Shown here piece after piece: positions 45,967 through 55,794 of a DNA stretch of 64,000 nt. This stretch comes from Legionella parisiensis (GTDB lineage Bacteria; Pseudomonadota; Gammaproteobacteria; Legionellales; Legionellaceae), in NCBI RefSeq assembly GCF_001467945.1, contig NZ_LNYQ01000006.1, positions 121,428 to 185,427 on the forward strand, read 5' to 3'. The first letter of the stretch is position 1; each line of letters starts with the position of its first letter. Below the pieces are notes generated by a model. It did no database searches. It saw only the letters and a list, made by a program, of their open reading frames with translations, and was not told the origin of the DNA. The translations under genes and the position numbers were made by a program.

Positions 45967-47775
45967 ATGAGGTATATCGATTTTGAAGTATTGTGGAAAA
46001 ATCAGAAGGGACTGATTTTTCTGGATGAAAAAATTGCTGAATTTTTATTCAAGAAAAAAGAGGGAGTGAATTTTTTATCCCCATTGTCTACTAATAGTTC
46101 GGTTTCAGGAAAATTATCCAAATTAAATCTCTTTAACAGTTCCCCCCAATTTATCTTTAGTCACCAATTAGTCCTATCAGGTAAAAATCAGTGGCATATT
46201 ATTGATAATGCACACAAAGGCAAAGGTGGTTTTGGTTCGGTGAACGAATCAAAATATAAAATAGCCGTGACTTTTGATGTAAAAAATAAGCATTATCAAG
46301 CCCAACTCATTCCTGTAAACGATGTGGTCAAAATACAAAAGCCTTCCGAGGATACTCCATATCCCGAATTATTGAAGCGAACGGCAAAAGAAGCGTTAAG
46401 ACAAAAGAAACATGGGGTAAATGTGGTTGGCGTAATTGGAACAAGAAATATGGTTATTACTATCCTTGAGGATTGTGGTAGCAGCCTTGATAAGCTATTA
46501 CCTTTTACGCCCAGCTTCAATTATTCGTTTCAGTTCCGCTTGGAAGTTGCAGCACGGATAGCCAGCGAGATGCTTTTGTTACAACAAAAGGGAGTGGTGC
46601 ATCGTGATCTTAAGCCTGCAAATATTTGCTATAAGACGCTGAGCAATGGACAATTTCTTATAATTTTTATTGATTTTGGTTTGGCTGAAGATATTGGTTC
46701 AAAAAATAATCTAAAAACTTCAGGAACCCTGGCTTATATGGCTCCAGAAGTCATTCTTGGGAAAGGCAGCACTTATCAATCGGATATTTATGCATTAGCT
46801 GCGATATTTGGTGAAATCTTTGGTGCGCGGCATGTTTTAAAGCATAAGGAATTCGCAACAAACTTAGCGGATTTAGCACGGTCTTCCTATTGTTTTGATG
46901 GTTTATTTATGGGTTATGATGTCTCTGCGGTTGATCGTTTTCTTTTAGAGGACATAAAGACTTTGCTTAATTGTTTACAAAGTATAAACCCTGAAAAACG
47001 ACCAACGATTGATCAAATCAATAAATTTCTTATTACTTTACCCTCCAGGATGGATGCATATAAAAATTTTAATGAGCAATGGGCAGTTATGGCTAAGAAG
47101 TTTGCAGTGTTTGAAGCTTATCATCTACAAATGAATTTATTAAAGTCAAAACATGACTTAGTTCCATTTAGAAACAAACTATTGTATGTTCCTAATCCAG
47201 TAAGCCATGTATTTAATCGAAGGATGCTCGATAGAAGAGAGGAAATTTATAAAGAAATTTCAAAATTTTCTTTACCTTCATCTCATTACCAATTATCAAT
47301 AAAATTGATTCAAGAAAATCGTAGAGCAGATTTTGAGGGTGAGGATAATCCTTATCCTAATTTAGACAAAGTAATACGGATGTTAGAGCAAGAAAATTTG
47401 AAATTTAAAAATGCACTGTACAGTTTTAACGAATGCGTCAATGCGATTCTAGATGGCAAACAATTAACAAGAAAATTTATTACTACGAACAGTACGGGAA
47501 TGAGAAAAATTGCCGGCATTTTAAGCGCTACATTATCCCCTTTGGAACAATTGGAAAAATTACAGCAAATTGGCCAATCAAAGACAACAGCGGGATTTTT
47601 TTACTTTTTCAGTCACTGCAGGTTTTTTGGTAAGGGTCGACATGAGAGTATGGAGAAACTTTATCAGAAACTCGCTCGGCTTGAGCCTCAAAAAGAACAA
47701 ACAGAATATTTGGCAAAAACACAAATGGACGAGATCACCCAGTTTATTCAGAACACAACGAAGTTTACGCATTAA
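45967..47775 (+). CDS. eukaryotic-type Ser/Thr protein kinase, probable Dot/Icm effector
   Basis: 602 residues. The kinase domain (about 75-360) has the Gly loop GKGGFGSV, the Lys of VVKIQKP, the catalytic loop VVHRDLKPANICY, the DFG motif (IDFGLAED), an activation segment and TLAYMAPEV, then SDIYALAAIFGE. All catalytic residues are kept, so it should be active. The N-terminal 75 and C-terminal 240 residues (helical) are of unknown function. The type is that of LegK-family effectors, which are injected into host cells; the secretion signal is not directly visible. The start ATG overlaps the stop of a short leader frame and lacks a strong ribosome site. Confidence 0.9.
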   Translation: MRYIDFEVLWKNQKGLIFLDEKIAEFLFKKKEGVNFLSPLSTNSSVSGKLSKLNLFNSSPQFIFSHQLVLSGKNQWHIIDNAHKGKGGFGSVNESKYKIAVTFDVKNKHYQAQLIPVNDVVKIQKPSEDTPYPELLKRTAKEALRQKKHGVNVVGVIGTRNMVITILEDCGSSLDKLLPFTPSFNYSFQFRLEVAARIASEMLLLQQKGVVHRDLKPANICYKTLSNGQFLIIFIDFGLAEDIGSKNNLKTSGTLAYMAPEVILGKGSTYQSDIYALAAIFGEIFGARHVLKHKEFATNLADLARSSYCFDGLFMGYDVSAVDRFLLEDIKTLLNCLQSINPEKRPTIDQINKFLITLPSRMDAYKNFNEQWAVMAKKFAVFEAYHLQMNLLKSKHDLVPFRNKLLYVPNPVSHVFNRRMLDRREEIYKEISKFSLPSSHYQLSIKLIQENRRADFEGEDNPYPNLDKVIRMLEQENLKFKNALYSFNECVNAILDGKQLTRKFITTNSTGMRKIAGILSATLSPLEQLEKLQQIGQSKTTAGFFYFFSHCRFFGKGRHESMEKLYQKLARLEPQKEQTEYLAKTQMDEITQFIQNTTKFTH

Positions 47776-47879
47776 AAACCTGACATATCGAAGCGAAACT
47801 CAGCGCCGCTTCGTTGCGTCAGGCATGCATTATTTATATCCATAAGGGTTTCGTTTTTCACAGATCGCTTTCGAGGGAG

Positions 47880-48254
47880 TTATGTTTGGAAGCGAGAAAT
47901 AATTATCATGATCCAAACTACAAGTGCATTAATAATTGTAATAAAAACAGCAGCCGAGCCGAGATCCTTTGCTTTTTTAGTCATGGGATTCCAGTCGCGG
48001 CTCATTCGATTCAAAGTGGTTTCTATTGCTGAATTCAATAATTCAGCAATTAAGACCATGAATAGCGTGCTAATTAATAAAGCGCGCTCAACGTAAGTTT
48101 TTCCTATAAAAAAAGCAAGAGGCAGCGCAATGATGCCAGCCAATAATTCAAGACGAAAGGCGAACTCATCTTGGAAGGCCGCTTTTAATCCATAATAAGA
48201 ATAACGAGTAGCCTCTTTTAATTTTAGAAGTACTTTCACTATGAGTTTCGGCAT
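47880..48254 (-). CDS. dgkA: diacylglycerol kinase
   Basis: Prokaryotic DgkA, a trimeric inner-membrane enzyme that phosphorylates diacylglycerol released from membrane-derived oligosaccharide synthesis. The 124 residues hold three helices and the active-site pattern: AAFQDEFAFRLE, then ELLNSAIETTLNR and KAKDLGSAAVFI. Length and motifs are normal. It is convergent with the kinase gene and divergent from the FAAL-reductase gene. Confidence 0.96.
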   Translation of the reverse strand: MPKLIVKVLLKLKEATRYSYYGLKAAFQDEFAFRLELLAGIIALPLAFFIGKTYVERALLISTLFMVLIAELLNSAIETTLNRMSRDWNPMTKKAKDLGSAAVFITIINALVVWIMIIISRFQT

Positions 48255-48387
48255 TCGAGTAGTCCTACTACTTATTTTAAACTTTTAAGATTTGGTTTCA
48301 TTTCGACTATCTTGTTTTAAGTTAGCGAAATGTAAAATAGACCCTAGTTTGGCTGAGATTGCTGTACTTTTCAAATAGATATTCCAT

Positions 48388-48435
48388 AATAGACTTCTTC
48401 GAAACTCGCTGCAGCGAGTTTCAAAGAAGTCTATT
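48388..48435. repeat. 48-bp near-perfect palindrome
   Basis: Two 24-bp arms with a single mismatch and no loop, centred on CTGCAG (the arms begin AATAGACTTCTT). It lies between the divergent dgkA and FAAL-reductase genes, about 70 bases before the latter. It would extrude as a cruciform or form a very strong RNA hairpin. Confidence 0.7.
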
Positions 48436-48508
48436 AAATTGAACCGGAACGTACTGATACCAGTTCTCTATAAGGTTCAGTGTAATTATCTTAGATTTAG
48501 GGGTTGGT

Positions 48509-51500
48509 ATGGAGGAACGTTTTTACGCAAGTTTGGTCGACTTACTGGAAAAAAAAGCAGAGAAAAATCCGGACTTCCCACTCTATACGTTCATAAACAA
48601 AAAAATACAGGAAAGTAAGAGTCTGACTTATCGTGAGTTGGCAGACCAAGCAAAGAAAATAGCAAGTGTTCTCTTCGAGGTAACGCGCCCAGGTGATCGG
48701 GTATTAATTATTTATCCTCCTGGCCTTGATTTTATTGCTGCTTTTTTTGGTTGTTTGTATGCGGGGGTTATTGCTGTACCTTCATACTCTCCTACTACTA
48801 GAGATTGGGCAAAAAAATTCCGACATATTATTAATAACTCAGAGGCACGTGTTGTTTTGACCACAAAAGAGCTTGGGCAACAAATCAAAAAATACAATGA
48901 GTATGAACAGTTAAAATGCATCATCACAGAAGACTGGGTCAATGTAATTGAAACATGGAGCCACCTTTCGCTTAAGGAAGATCATATTGCTTTTTTACAA
49001 TACACTTCCGGTTCAACTGGAAAACCCAAAGGAGTGATGATCAGCCACGGTAATTTGCTGCATAATTTATTTGTAATAGAAAAAGCAAACGGCCTCACCG
49101 AAGAAGATATTAGTGTTTCTTGGTTACCTCATTATCATGATATGGGACTTATTGGGGGGATATTACAACCTGCGTTCAGTACAATTCCCCTAAAGTTAAT
49201 GTCGCCATTGACTTTTTTGCAGCGCCCGGCAATTTGGTTGGAAACGATGACATATTATCGGGCTACAGCAACAGTTGCTCCTAATTTTGCTTATGATTTA
49301 TGTGCTAGTAAAGTCACTGAAGAAGAAAAAAGCCGATTGGACTTAAGCACCCTGCAATGTGCAATGAGTGGGGCAGAACCGATTCGCAAAGCAACCATCG
49401 AGCGTTTTCTTCAACGTTTTGCAAGCTGCGGTTTTTCACCTGAGGCTTTTTATCCTTGTTATGGACTTGCTGAGTCGACACTAATGGTCACAGGAGGTCG
49501 TCGCAAGCAAGGGATAAACAGTCAATGGGTCGATAAGAAAACACTAAATCAGAACAAAGTGCTTTATTGTGATGAATCGCATCCTGACGCCCGCAGTTTG
49601 ATCAGTTGTGGACAGTCTGTTGATAGTTGTTCTCTTGCCATCGTGAATCCTCAGACGTTGCAGGAGTGTCCAGAACGTGTGGTTGGAGAAATATGGGTAA
49701 AAGGTAAAAGTGTTGCCCAAGGTTATTGGCAATTGCCCCAGGACTCAAAATATTATTTCGATGCACGCATCGCTAATAAAGAGCATTCTTTTTTACGCAC
49801 AGGGGATATGGGGTATTTGGATCAAGGGGCCCTTTATGTAACAGGGCGTCTCAAGGATCTGATTATTATTCGTGGATGTAATTATTACCCACACGACTTG
49901 GAAGATACCATCCATACATGCCATCCCAATCTGCGTGAGCATTGTTGTGCTATTTTTGCAGTAGAAGAAAATGACTTGGAATTATTAGTTATTGTGCAAG
50001 AAATTAAAAAGCAAGTTCAGGCACTAAACTTGGAAGAAATCATCAGAACCATAAGGAGTAATTTGCGGCAAATGCATGGGATTGAGGCAGATGTTGTAGT
50101 CCTTGTTGATCGTAAATCAGTTCCCAAAACCAGCAGCGGAAAAACGCAGCGCTTATTATGTAAGAAAAAATATCTAGAAGGCGGTTTAGATATTATCTGT
50201 ATTGATAAGCTCGTAAACAATGAGACAGAGGAATCTGTAAAAACTATGAATTCCGAGTCTTCAGATATTGCCCAGATGCTTAAACCAATTTTTAATGAAG
50301 ATATTTCGGTATTAGATAAAGAAAAAAAGTTAAGCGAAGTAGGGTTAAGTTCAGTGCAACTAGGGGAATTACACTATGTGCTTTCTACACGCGGTGACAG
50401 AGATATATCGATTGAATTTCTGCTCAGGGATCCAAGCTTGGGCGAAATTATGGGTTTATTTTCAGGAAAAACAGAGCAACAAAAACGGTGTAATCATTCC
50501 CTGATTGATCTGGTTGCTGAGTTTAATCAATATAAAAACATGACCCCTCATATTACCTCTTTGTCTAAAGCTATGCCAGAACATGTATTATTGACTGGGG
50601 CTACAGGCTTTTTAGGAGCTTATTTGCTGCGTGAGCTTTTAACCAGTACAAGCTGGTATATTACATGTCTTGTTCAGGCCAATTCACCCGCGACAGGGCG
50701 AAACAGAGTGATTCAAAACATGGAACGCTATGGTGTGTGGAATCCGGTTTTTCATGATCGCATTAAAATCGTTTTAGGTAATTTGGAAAAAAGTAACTTA
50801 GGCCTCGCGAAACAGGATTGGTATTATTTGGCAGATACTGTTGATCTTATTTTTCATGGAGCTGCAGTCCTTAATTTTATTTATCCTTATCAAAAACTGA
50901 CAGCAAGTAATGTTTTCGGTACAAAACAACTCATCGAATTAGCTGGATACAGGCGGCTGAAAGCGCTGCATTATATTTCAACGGTAGGCTATTTTATGTC
51001 TGCTGATTTGGCAGATGATGTAGTAATCACTGAACAAACTGAGCTTACACCTGAAGATGGGATTTATGGAGGTTATAATCAGACAAAATGGTTGGCTGAA
51101 CAATTGGTATTTCATGCCCGCACCTATAATATTCCAACAGTGATTTACAGACCGAGCTTGATTACAGGGGAAAGTCAAACTGGATATTGGAACCAGGACG
51201 ATGTGGTATGCCGTGTCCTCAAAGGATGTGTTGAACTGGGTGCCCGGCCTTTATTGGATGTAGATTTTAATTTTGTTCCAGTGGATTATGTCGCGAAGGC
51301 GATCGCTCGATTTGCTTTGGAAAGGCCCTATCAGTCTAATACGTATCATTTAATAAATCCGCGGGAAGCCGATGTTGATGAATTATTTGGATATGTTAAA
51401 GCCAAAGGTTTTCAGATAGAAGATGTTGCCTATTCTGATTGGGAAAAAATGATTAAAGAGAATAGTCAATTTGATCTGAATCACCCGTTTTCGCCATTGC

Positions 51501-51721
51501 GGCCTTTTTTTACGGAAAAAGTCTTACATAAAGACAGTTCATTATTTGAGTTATATCTTCACAACAATAAGGCGAAAATTGATTGCACCTATACAAAAAC
51601 TCAGTTAGAGAATCATAAAATTTATTGTGAAAAAATAGATGAAACGGTCTTCAATAAATACCTTAATTATCTGATTCAGTGTGGATATTTAACCCAAGCT
51701 ACTGAAGAAGCGATGAGTTAG
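48509..51721 (+). CDS. FAAL-ACP-thioester reductase protein
   Basis: 1070 residues with three domains. Residues 1-575: fatty-acyl-AMP ligase, with FLQYTSGSTGKPKGV, the FAAL-type YAGVIAVPSYSP and the terminal SSGKTQRLLCKK. Residues 590-665: ACP, with Ser615 as candidate phosphopantetheine site in VGLSSVQL; the usual Asp before it is Ser. Residues 690-1065: Rossmann thioester reductase, with VLLTGATGFLGAYLLREL and the catalytic Tyr/Lys in GGYNQTKW. It should load an acyl chain and release it as an aldehyde or alcohol. No partner PKS or NRPS is adjacent. The PKS loading domain of this window is a distant relative of its ligase part. Confidence 0.9.
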   Translation: MEERFYASLVDLLEKKAEKNPDFPLYTFINKKIQESKSLTYRELADQAKKIASVLFEVTRPGDRVLIIYPPGLDFIAAFFGCLYAGVIAVPSYSPTTRDWAKKFRHIINNSEARVVLTTKELGQQIKKYNEYEQLKCIITEDWVNVIETWSHLSLKEDHIAFLQYTSGSTGKPKGVMISHGNLLHNLFVIEKANGLTEEDISVSWLPHYHDMGLIGGILQPAFSTIPLKLMSPLTFLQRPAIWLETMTYYRATATVAPNFAYDLCASKVTEEEKSRLDLSTLQCAMSGAEPIRKATIERFLQRFASCGFSPEAFYPCYGLAESTLMVTGGRRKQGINSQWVDKKTLNQNKVLYCDESHPDARSLISCGQSVDSCSLAIVNPQTLQECPERVVGEIWVKGKSVAQGYWQLPQDSKYYFDARIANKEHSFLRTGDMGYLDQGALYVTGRLKDLIIIRGCNYYPHDLEDTIHTCHPNLREHCCAIFAVEENDLELLVIVQEIKKQVQALNLEEIIRTIRSNLRQMHGIEADVVVLVDRKSVPKTSSGKTQRLLCKKKYLEGGLDIICIDKLVNNETEESVKTMNSESSDIAQMLKPIFNEDISVLDKEKKLSEVGLSSVQLGELHYVLSTRGDRDISIEFLLRDPSLGEIMGLFSGKTEQQKRCNHSLIDLVAEFNQYKNMTPHITSLSKAMPEHVLLTGATGFLGAYLLRELLTSTSWYITCLVQANSPATGRNRVIQNMERYGVWNPVFHDRIKIVLGNLEKSNLGLAKQDWYYLADTVDLIFHGAAVLNFIYPYQKLTASNVFGTKQLIELAGYRRLKALHYISTVGYFMSADLADDVVITEQTELTPEDGIYGGYNQTKWLAEQLVFHARTYNIPTVIYRPSLITGESQTGYWNQDDVVCRVLKGCVELGARPLLDVDFNFVPVDYVAKAIARFALERPYQSNTYHLINPREADVDELFGYVKAKGFQIEDVAYSDWEKMIKENSQFDLNHPFSPLRPFFTEKVLHKDSSLFELYLHNNKAKIDCTYTKTQLENHKIYCEKIDETVFNKYLNYLIQCGYLTQATEEAMS

Positions 51722-51818
51722 TTAAGAAGTTTGCTGCAGACTTAAGCGAGGGTAAAGTAAAAATGATGAATAAGTCTATGTGCTATATTTTTACAGGAGA
51801 GTATTAATAGGAAAAAAG

Positions 51819-53237
51819 ATGCCCCGTATTCAACACATTACCTCATTGCCTAATGATAAAGGGATTGATGTGTGTGAACTTGTAAAAGAACATCACTTTG
51901 GTTTGTATGAAACCATAGGTTTGCGTCCGAGCCAAGAGGATGCGGTCTTTGCATGTTGGTATGCACGCGATCATTTTAAATACCTCACCCCCAAAGAAAT
52001 TGGTCGTCGTTTGTGGACGAGTTATCACCTGATTAATATTTTAGGGCGGAATGTGATGTATGGAGGAACTACTGCATCAACGACTGTATATGATGGCCAT
52101 GGAGCTTTGATTACTGCAACCCTGGCAGATTCCATCTCTTTTGCAGTGATTTTCGACAAGCAGGGGGAGATAGCCGGTGTCATGCGTTTAAATAATATTA
52201 TTCATCATCCCAATGCAGAGCTAGAGCGTATTCAAAGAGCTGGAGGAGTAGTTTTTTTTGATCGCATCAATGGTCAATTGGCTGTATCCAGGGCAATAGG
52301 GGATTTTGATTATAATGCCGAGGTAGTTTGTGCTGATGCCAGTATCGACATCAATTACCTCGATGAAATCTATGAACACATAGGTATCCTCAAAGAAAGC
52401 GTAGGAAAAGTGCAGTTGATTACGACATGTGATGGTTTTACTGAGCCGTTAGCGTACCAGACTAAAAAAGAGCATGAGCAATGGCTTTTAAATTGTTTAA
52501 GGGAGATTCCCTCAGCAAGAACACAAAAGGAACAGTTATTAGCAAAAATGCTTGCCAATAAAGCGATCGAATGGGGCTCACGAGACAATATTTCAATTGC
52601 AGTACAAACACTTTCTCTGTCTTTACCTTTTTTGATAGGGATTTATGATGGTCATGGAGGAAAAGATGCTTCACGCTACACAGCGGAGAATATTGGCGCT
52701 ATTTTTGATTATCAGTGCTCTTTAACACAAGAGGCTTATGCACTGCAATCGTTAAGCGCAGATAAAAACTTCACGATATATTACCGCGATAATAAAGATC
52801 GGGAGTGGTATGAGCCTTTAGCTGAGGCCGCTAAAAAAGAAAGAGAGTTTGAACTTTCCAAATCAGGGGGGGTACGAGCGCAACTGCAATTATTGATGGA
52901 GCAAACTGGAGTATGCCTCGCCTCAGCTAAAGAAAAAGAAGAGGATAAGAAAACCGCTGCAGTTTTGGAAGCTGCTGTGCATAATTTTTATAACGTGATG
53001 AATACACTCTGTGATCATTATGCTGATTTAACTCTAAGTAAAGGCGAGTTTGGTGAATGCGTGAACTATATTCTTAGCTACGATCTCACACATCAATTTG
53101 CACCTACGCGGTATTCTTTTTTGTCATTAAATTTCAAAGAATGTAAGGAACATGCGGAAATAATTAAAAAGAATAATTCGTTAATGCAAATAATAATGCA
53201 CTTAACCCGTGTAGTTGGCTCCGTTCTCCAGCAGTGA
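51819..53237 (+). CDS. PP2C-like protein phosphatase with rearranged motif order
   Basis: 472 residues. PP2C motifs: RPSQEDA (about 37), GTTAS (about 82), GGVVFFDRINGQLAVSRAIG (about 140-160), TCDGFTE (about 204), GSRDNISIAV (about 254). The metal-binding DGHGG motif, which normally follows the first one, instead comes after the last strand: IGIYDGHGGKDASRYTAENI with Asp277. This is the pattern of a circular permutation. All metal Asp residues are still present. The C-terminal 190 residues are helical and unknown. The frame opens at GTG 51780, but the ATG at 51819 follows AGGAAAAAAG. It follows the FAAL-reductase gene by 97 bases. An effector role is possible. Confidence 0.8.
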   Translation: MPRIQHITSLPNDKGIDVCELVKEHHFGLYETIGLRPSQEDAVFACWYARDHFKYLTPKEIGRRLWTSYHLINILGRNVMYGGTTASTTVYDGHGALITATLADSISFAVIFDKQGEIAGVMRLNNIIHHPNAELERIQRAGGVVFFDRINGQLAVSRAIGDFDYNAEVVCADASIDINYLDEIYEHIGILKESVGKVQLITTCDGFTEPLAYQTKKEHEQWLLNCLREIPSARTQKEQLLAKMLANKAIEWGSRDNISIAVQTLSLSLPFLIGIYDGHGGKDASRYTAENIGAIFDYQCSLTQEAYALQSLSADKNFTIYYRDNKDREWYEPLAEAAKKEREFELSKSGGVRAQLQLLMEQTGVCLASAKEKEEDKKTAAVLEAAVHNFYNVMNTLCDHYADLTLSKGEFGECVNYILSYDLTHQFAPTRYSFLSLNFKECKEHAEIIKKNNSLMQIIMHLTRVVGSVLQQ

Positions 53238-53340
53238 ATCAATCCAGAATTCCTGGAGAGTTAAGGTGAAAATGTCCGCTGACGGCAATTATTTAGTCAC
53301 AGGATTCGTGTTATAATTATTCTTTTATTTATGGAGGAGT

Positions 53341-53988
53341 ATGGTGCAAGAGTTTTTATCGATTAGCGTGTTAATTATGTTAGCGGCAATTTCTCCAGGC
53401 CCTGATTTTGCTCTTGTTACCAAGAATTCCTTACTTTATTCGAGGAAAACTGGAATCTATACTGCTTTTGGTGTTTCAGTAAGTCTTTTAATTCATGCAA
53501 GTTACTGTATTTTGGGATTGGCGCTGGTTATTTCGCAATCATTGCTTGCATTCAGTATTATCAAGTACTTAGGGGCAGCTTACCTTATTTATATTGGTGT
53601 CAAAAGCTTATTAGCCAAGCGTGAAATGATGAAACTGAATGCAAGTTACTCAACACAATCTATCACGGGTTTGCAGGCGTTTAATCAAGGTTTGTTGTGT
53701 AATCTTTTAAATCCCAAAGCAATCATGTTTTTATTGGCATTTTTTACTTTGGTTGTAAAACCGGGACATTCCATTATCACTGAATTGGGTTATGGAGCAG
53801 AGATAGCTTTAATTCACATGATTTGGTTTTCCAACCTTGCTTACCTGCTTACCCATCAGTATGTCAAATCAAATCTGAACCGTTTGCAATATTATATTGT
53901 TAAACTGATGGGGGGATTGCTGGTCGCATTTGGCGTAAGGATAGCAAGCTTGAGTCATGCTGCTATGATGCCGGTAGTATTGGAGTAG
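53341..53988 (+). CDS. LysE/RhtB family amino acid exporter
   Basis: 215 residues with about six membrane helices. The family signature at the start reads SPGPDFALVTKNSL, and the second half has the matching NPKAIMFLLAFF. Members export lysine, arginine, homoserine and related compounds. Preceded by TGGAGGAGT, a very strong ribosome site. The C-terminus overlaps the opposite MHS gene by 34 bases. Confidence 0.93.
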   Translation: MVQEFLSISVLIMLAAISPGPDFALVTKNSLLYSRKTGIYTAFGVSVSLLIHASYCILGLALVISQSLLAFSIIKYLGAAYLIYIGVKSLLAKREMMKLNASYSTQSITGLQAFNQGLLCNLLNPKAIMFLLAFFTLVVKPGHSIITELGYGAEIALIHMIWFSNLAYLLTHQYVKSNLNRLQYYIVKLMGGLLVAFGVRIASLSHAAMMPVVLE

Positions 53989-55238
53989 TTTTTCTCTTGT
54001 TGATTCGAGCGTAGGATAGCAATAAGCGTGACACAGGCACAAAGCAAGAGGTAAAGAGCCGGTGCTTCAGATAACTTCAATACCTGGATGAGTTGTGTAA
54101 AAGCAAGTGGTGCTGCACCACCAAATAAAGCAATACCGAGGCTATAGCTAAATCCAACTCCAGAATAACGTAAATGGGTAGGGAATGATTCACTAATAAG
54201 AACCACATAGCTGCCATTGATCATTGCTCCAAATAAAGCAAAACATAAAGTGAAAACCCAGACAAAAGACTCCCCCAAATGATTCAGCCCATAAAAAAGC
54301 GGATAACACGATAAAATTAAAAGTAAGGCACCGAAGATAAGTAATTTTTTACGGTTGCAACGATCAGACAGGCTGCCAAAGACAGCAGTGAATAATGCAA
54401 AACTTAAAAAGCTTACTAAATTAATTAAATAAGTGTGTGTTACCTTAAGTTTCACAATAGAGGTAAGATAGGCAGGTAAATACAAAAAAAGCGAAATAAT
54501 GCTGGACGAAACTGCAGTAAATAAAAAAGCATGGAATAATTTTTCCCGAGATAAGGTCCACAGCCCCCAAAATGGCTGACGATGCAATTTTTCTTCTTTT
54601 ACCATATTGAGAAAAACAGGAGTTTCAATCGACTGCTTGCGAATCATATAGCTAATAATCCCTAAGCCAAATCCAATTATAAAAGGAATACGCCAACCCC
54701 AAGCCATCATTTGTACTTGGTTTAATAGGGATGTAAGAATAAATCCTACTAATGCTCCCAGGCTATTGCCAAGCGTAATGCACATGAATACAAGACCAAT
54801 AGCAAACCCTCGCTTTTCTTGAGGAACGTGTTCGATCGTAAATACGGCAGCTCCCGGAATTTCGCCGCCAACAGAGAATCCTTGCATCAATCGTAACACC
54901 ATTAGGATGATGGGGGCGGTGATCCCAATGGAATGATAACTAGGTAAACATCCCATAAGCAACGTTGCGGTTGCCATCATAAAAACAGCAAGTGAAAAGG
55001 CGGATTTTCGGCCAAATTTGTCGCCTAAGTGACCAAAAAATATACCACCTATAGGTCGTGCTAAATATCCAAGCGCAAAGACTGCAAAAGTATTCATTAA
55101 TCCAATAAGCGTATTCGTGTTTGCGAAAAAGTTTTGACTAATGTAGGGCGCAAAGAGTGCGTAAATCGTAAAATCATAAAACTCTAAGGCACCGCCCAAG
55201 GCAGTAAGTGTCACAATTTTATATTGCTCTTTATTCAT
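53955..55238 (-). CDS. MFS transporter, metabolite:H+ symporter (MHS) type
   Basis: 427 residues, 12 helices. The start ALGGALEFYDFTIYALFAPY is typical of the MHS subfamily (ProP, KgtP, ShiA), as are ARPIGGIFFGHLGDKFGRKS and the central GFSVGGEIPGAAVF. Substrates of the subfamily are small organic acids, betaine or proline. Convergent with and slightly overlapping the LysE gene. Confidence 0.92.
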   Translation of the reverse strand: MNKEQYKIVTLTALGGALEFYDFTIYALFAPYISQNFFANTNTLIGLMNTFAVFALGYLARPIGGIFFGHLGDKFGRKSAFSLAVFMMATATLLMGCLPSYHSIGITAPIILMVLRLMQGFSVGGEIPGAAVFTIEHVPQEKRGFAIGLVFMCITLGNSLGALVGFILTSLLNQVQMMAWGWRIPFIIGFGLGIISYMIRKQSIETPVFLNMVKEEKLHRQPFWGLWTLSREKLFHAFLFTAVSSSIISLFLYLPAYLTSIVKLKVTHTYLINLVSFLSFALFTAVFGSLSDRCNRKKLLIFGALLLILSCYPLFYGLNHLGESFVWVFTLCFALFGAMINGSYVVLISESFPTHLRYSGVGFSYSLGIALFGGAAPLAFTQLIQVLKLSEAPALYLLLCACVTLIAILRSNQQEKNYSNTTGIIAA

Positions 55239-55794
55239 GATTTATTCTTTTCGCAAGTAACCTCTATTCTCCGCACAGGGGGGCTATTTTTAAATCGGCA
55301 AATATTTATGAATGGATTCCTGCCTGCGCAGGTCCATTGGGCCATCATCTTGCATTGATTTTGACCTATAGAAGCTTTTTTTACAAGAGAGCATTATCAC
55401 TTAACATCATAAATTATTTTTGAACTCATATACTACCAAATGGGTACGGAATTACTATGCATCATCATATATCGGGTGGATTTCCGCGGCTTGAATGTTC
55501 CGGAATGGGTGCTTATCGTAACATTTTTTTGGGGGTATGAAATTTAAATAAACAGTAACACTTAACTTTTTGATCAAATTAGCAAATAATCCAAGAAAAG
55601 CAGTTAAAAGGGTGGCGAGCACAGGTGGCAAAGATGTTGGACTTTTTTTAAATTTTTTTGCGAAACCAGTAGTTGCTACAATGACGAGCAAAAAAATTTA
55701 AAAAATTCGGCAGATTCGGTATCTTTAGCTTGCACATAAGTTTCAACTGTTTTTTCAAGGATAATAAAATAAATCGAATTAAAAGGAATTGTAA
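55239..55794. other. intergenic region with REP-like remnant
   Basis: 556 bases. A stem TGGA-CCTGC / GCAGG-TCCA at 55313-55336 resembles the inner arm of the element at 39611-39734. A 78-codon minus-strand frame (55455-55691) starts at TTG without a ribosome site and is not accepted as a gene. The promoter of the O-methyltransferase probably lies near its 3' end. Confidence 0.45.

Noticed and set aside
55455..55691. 78-codon minus-strand frame upstream of the O-methyltransferase
   Set aside because: TTG start, no ribosome site, no recognisable domain; the sequence around it looks like decayed intergenic DNA.
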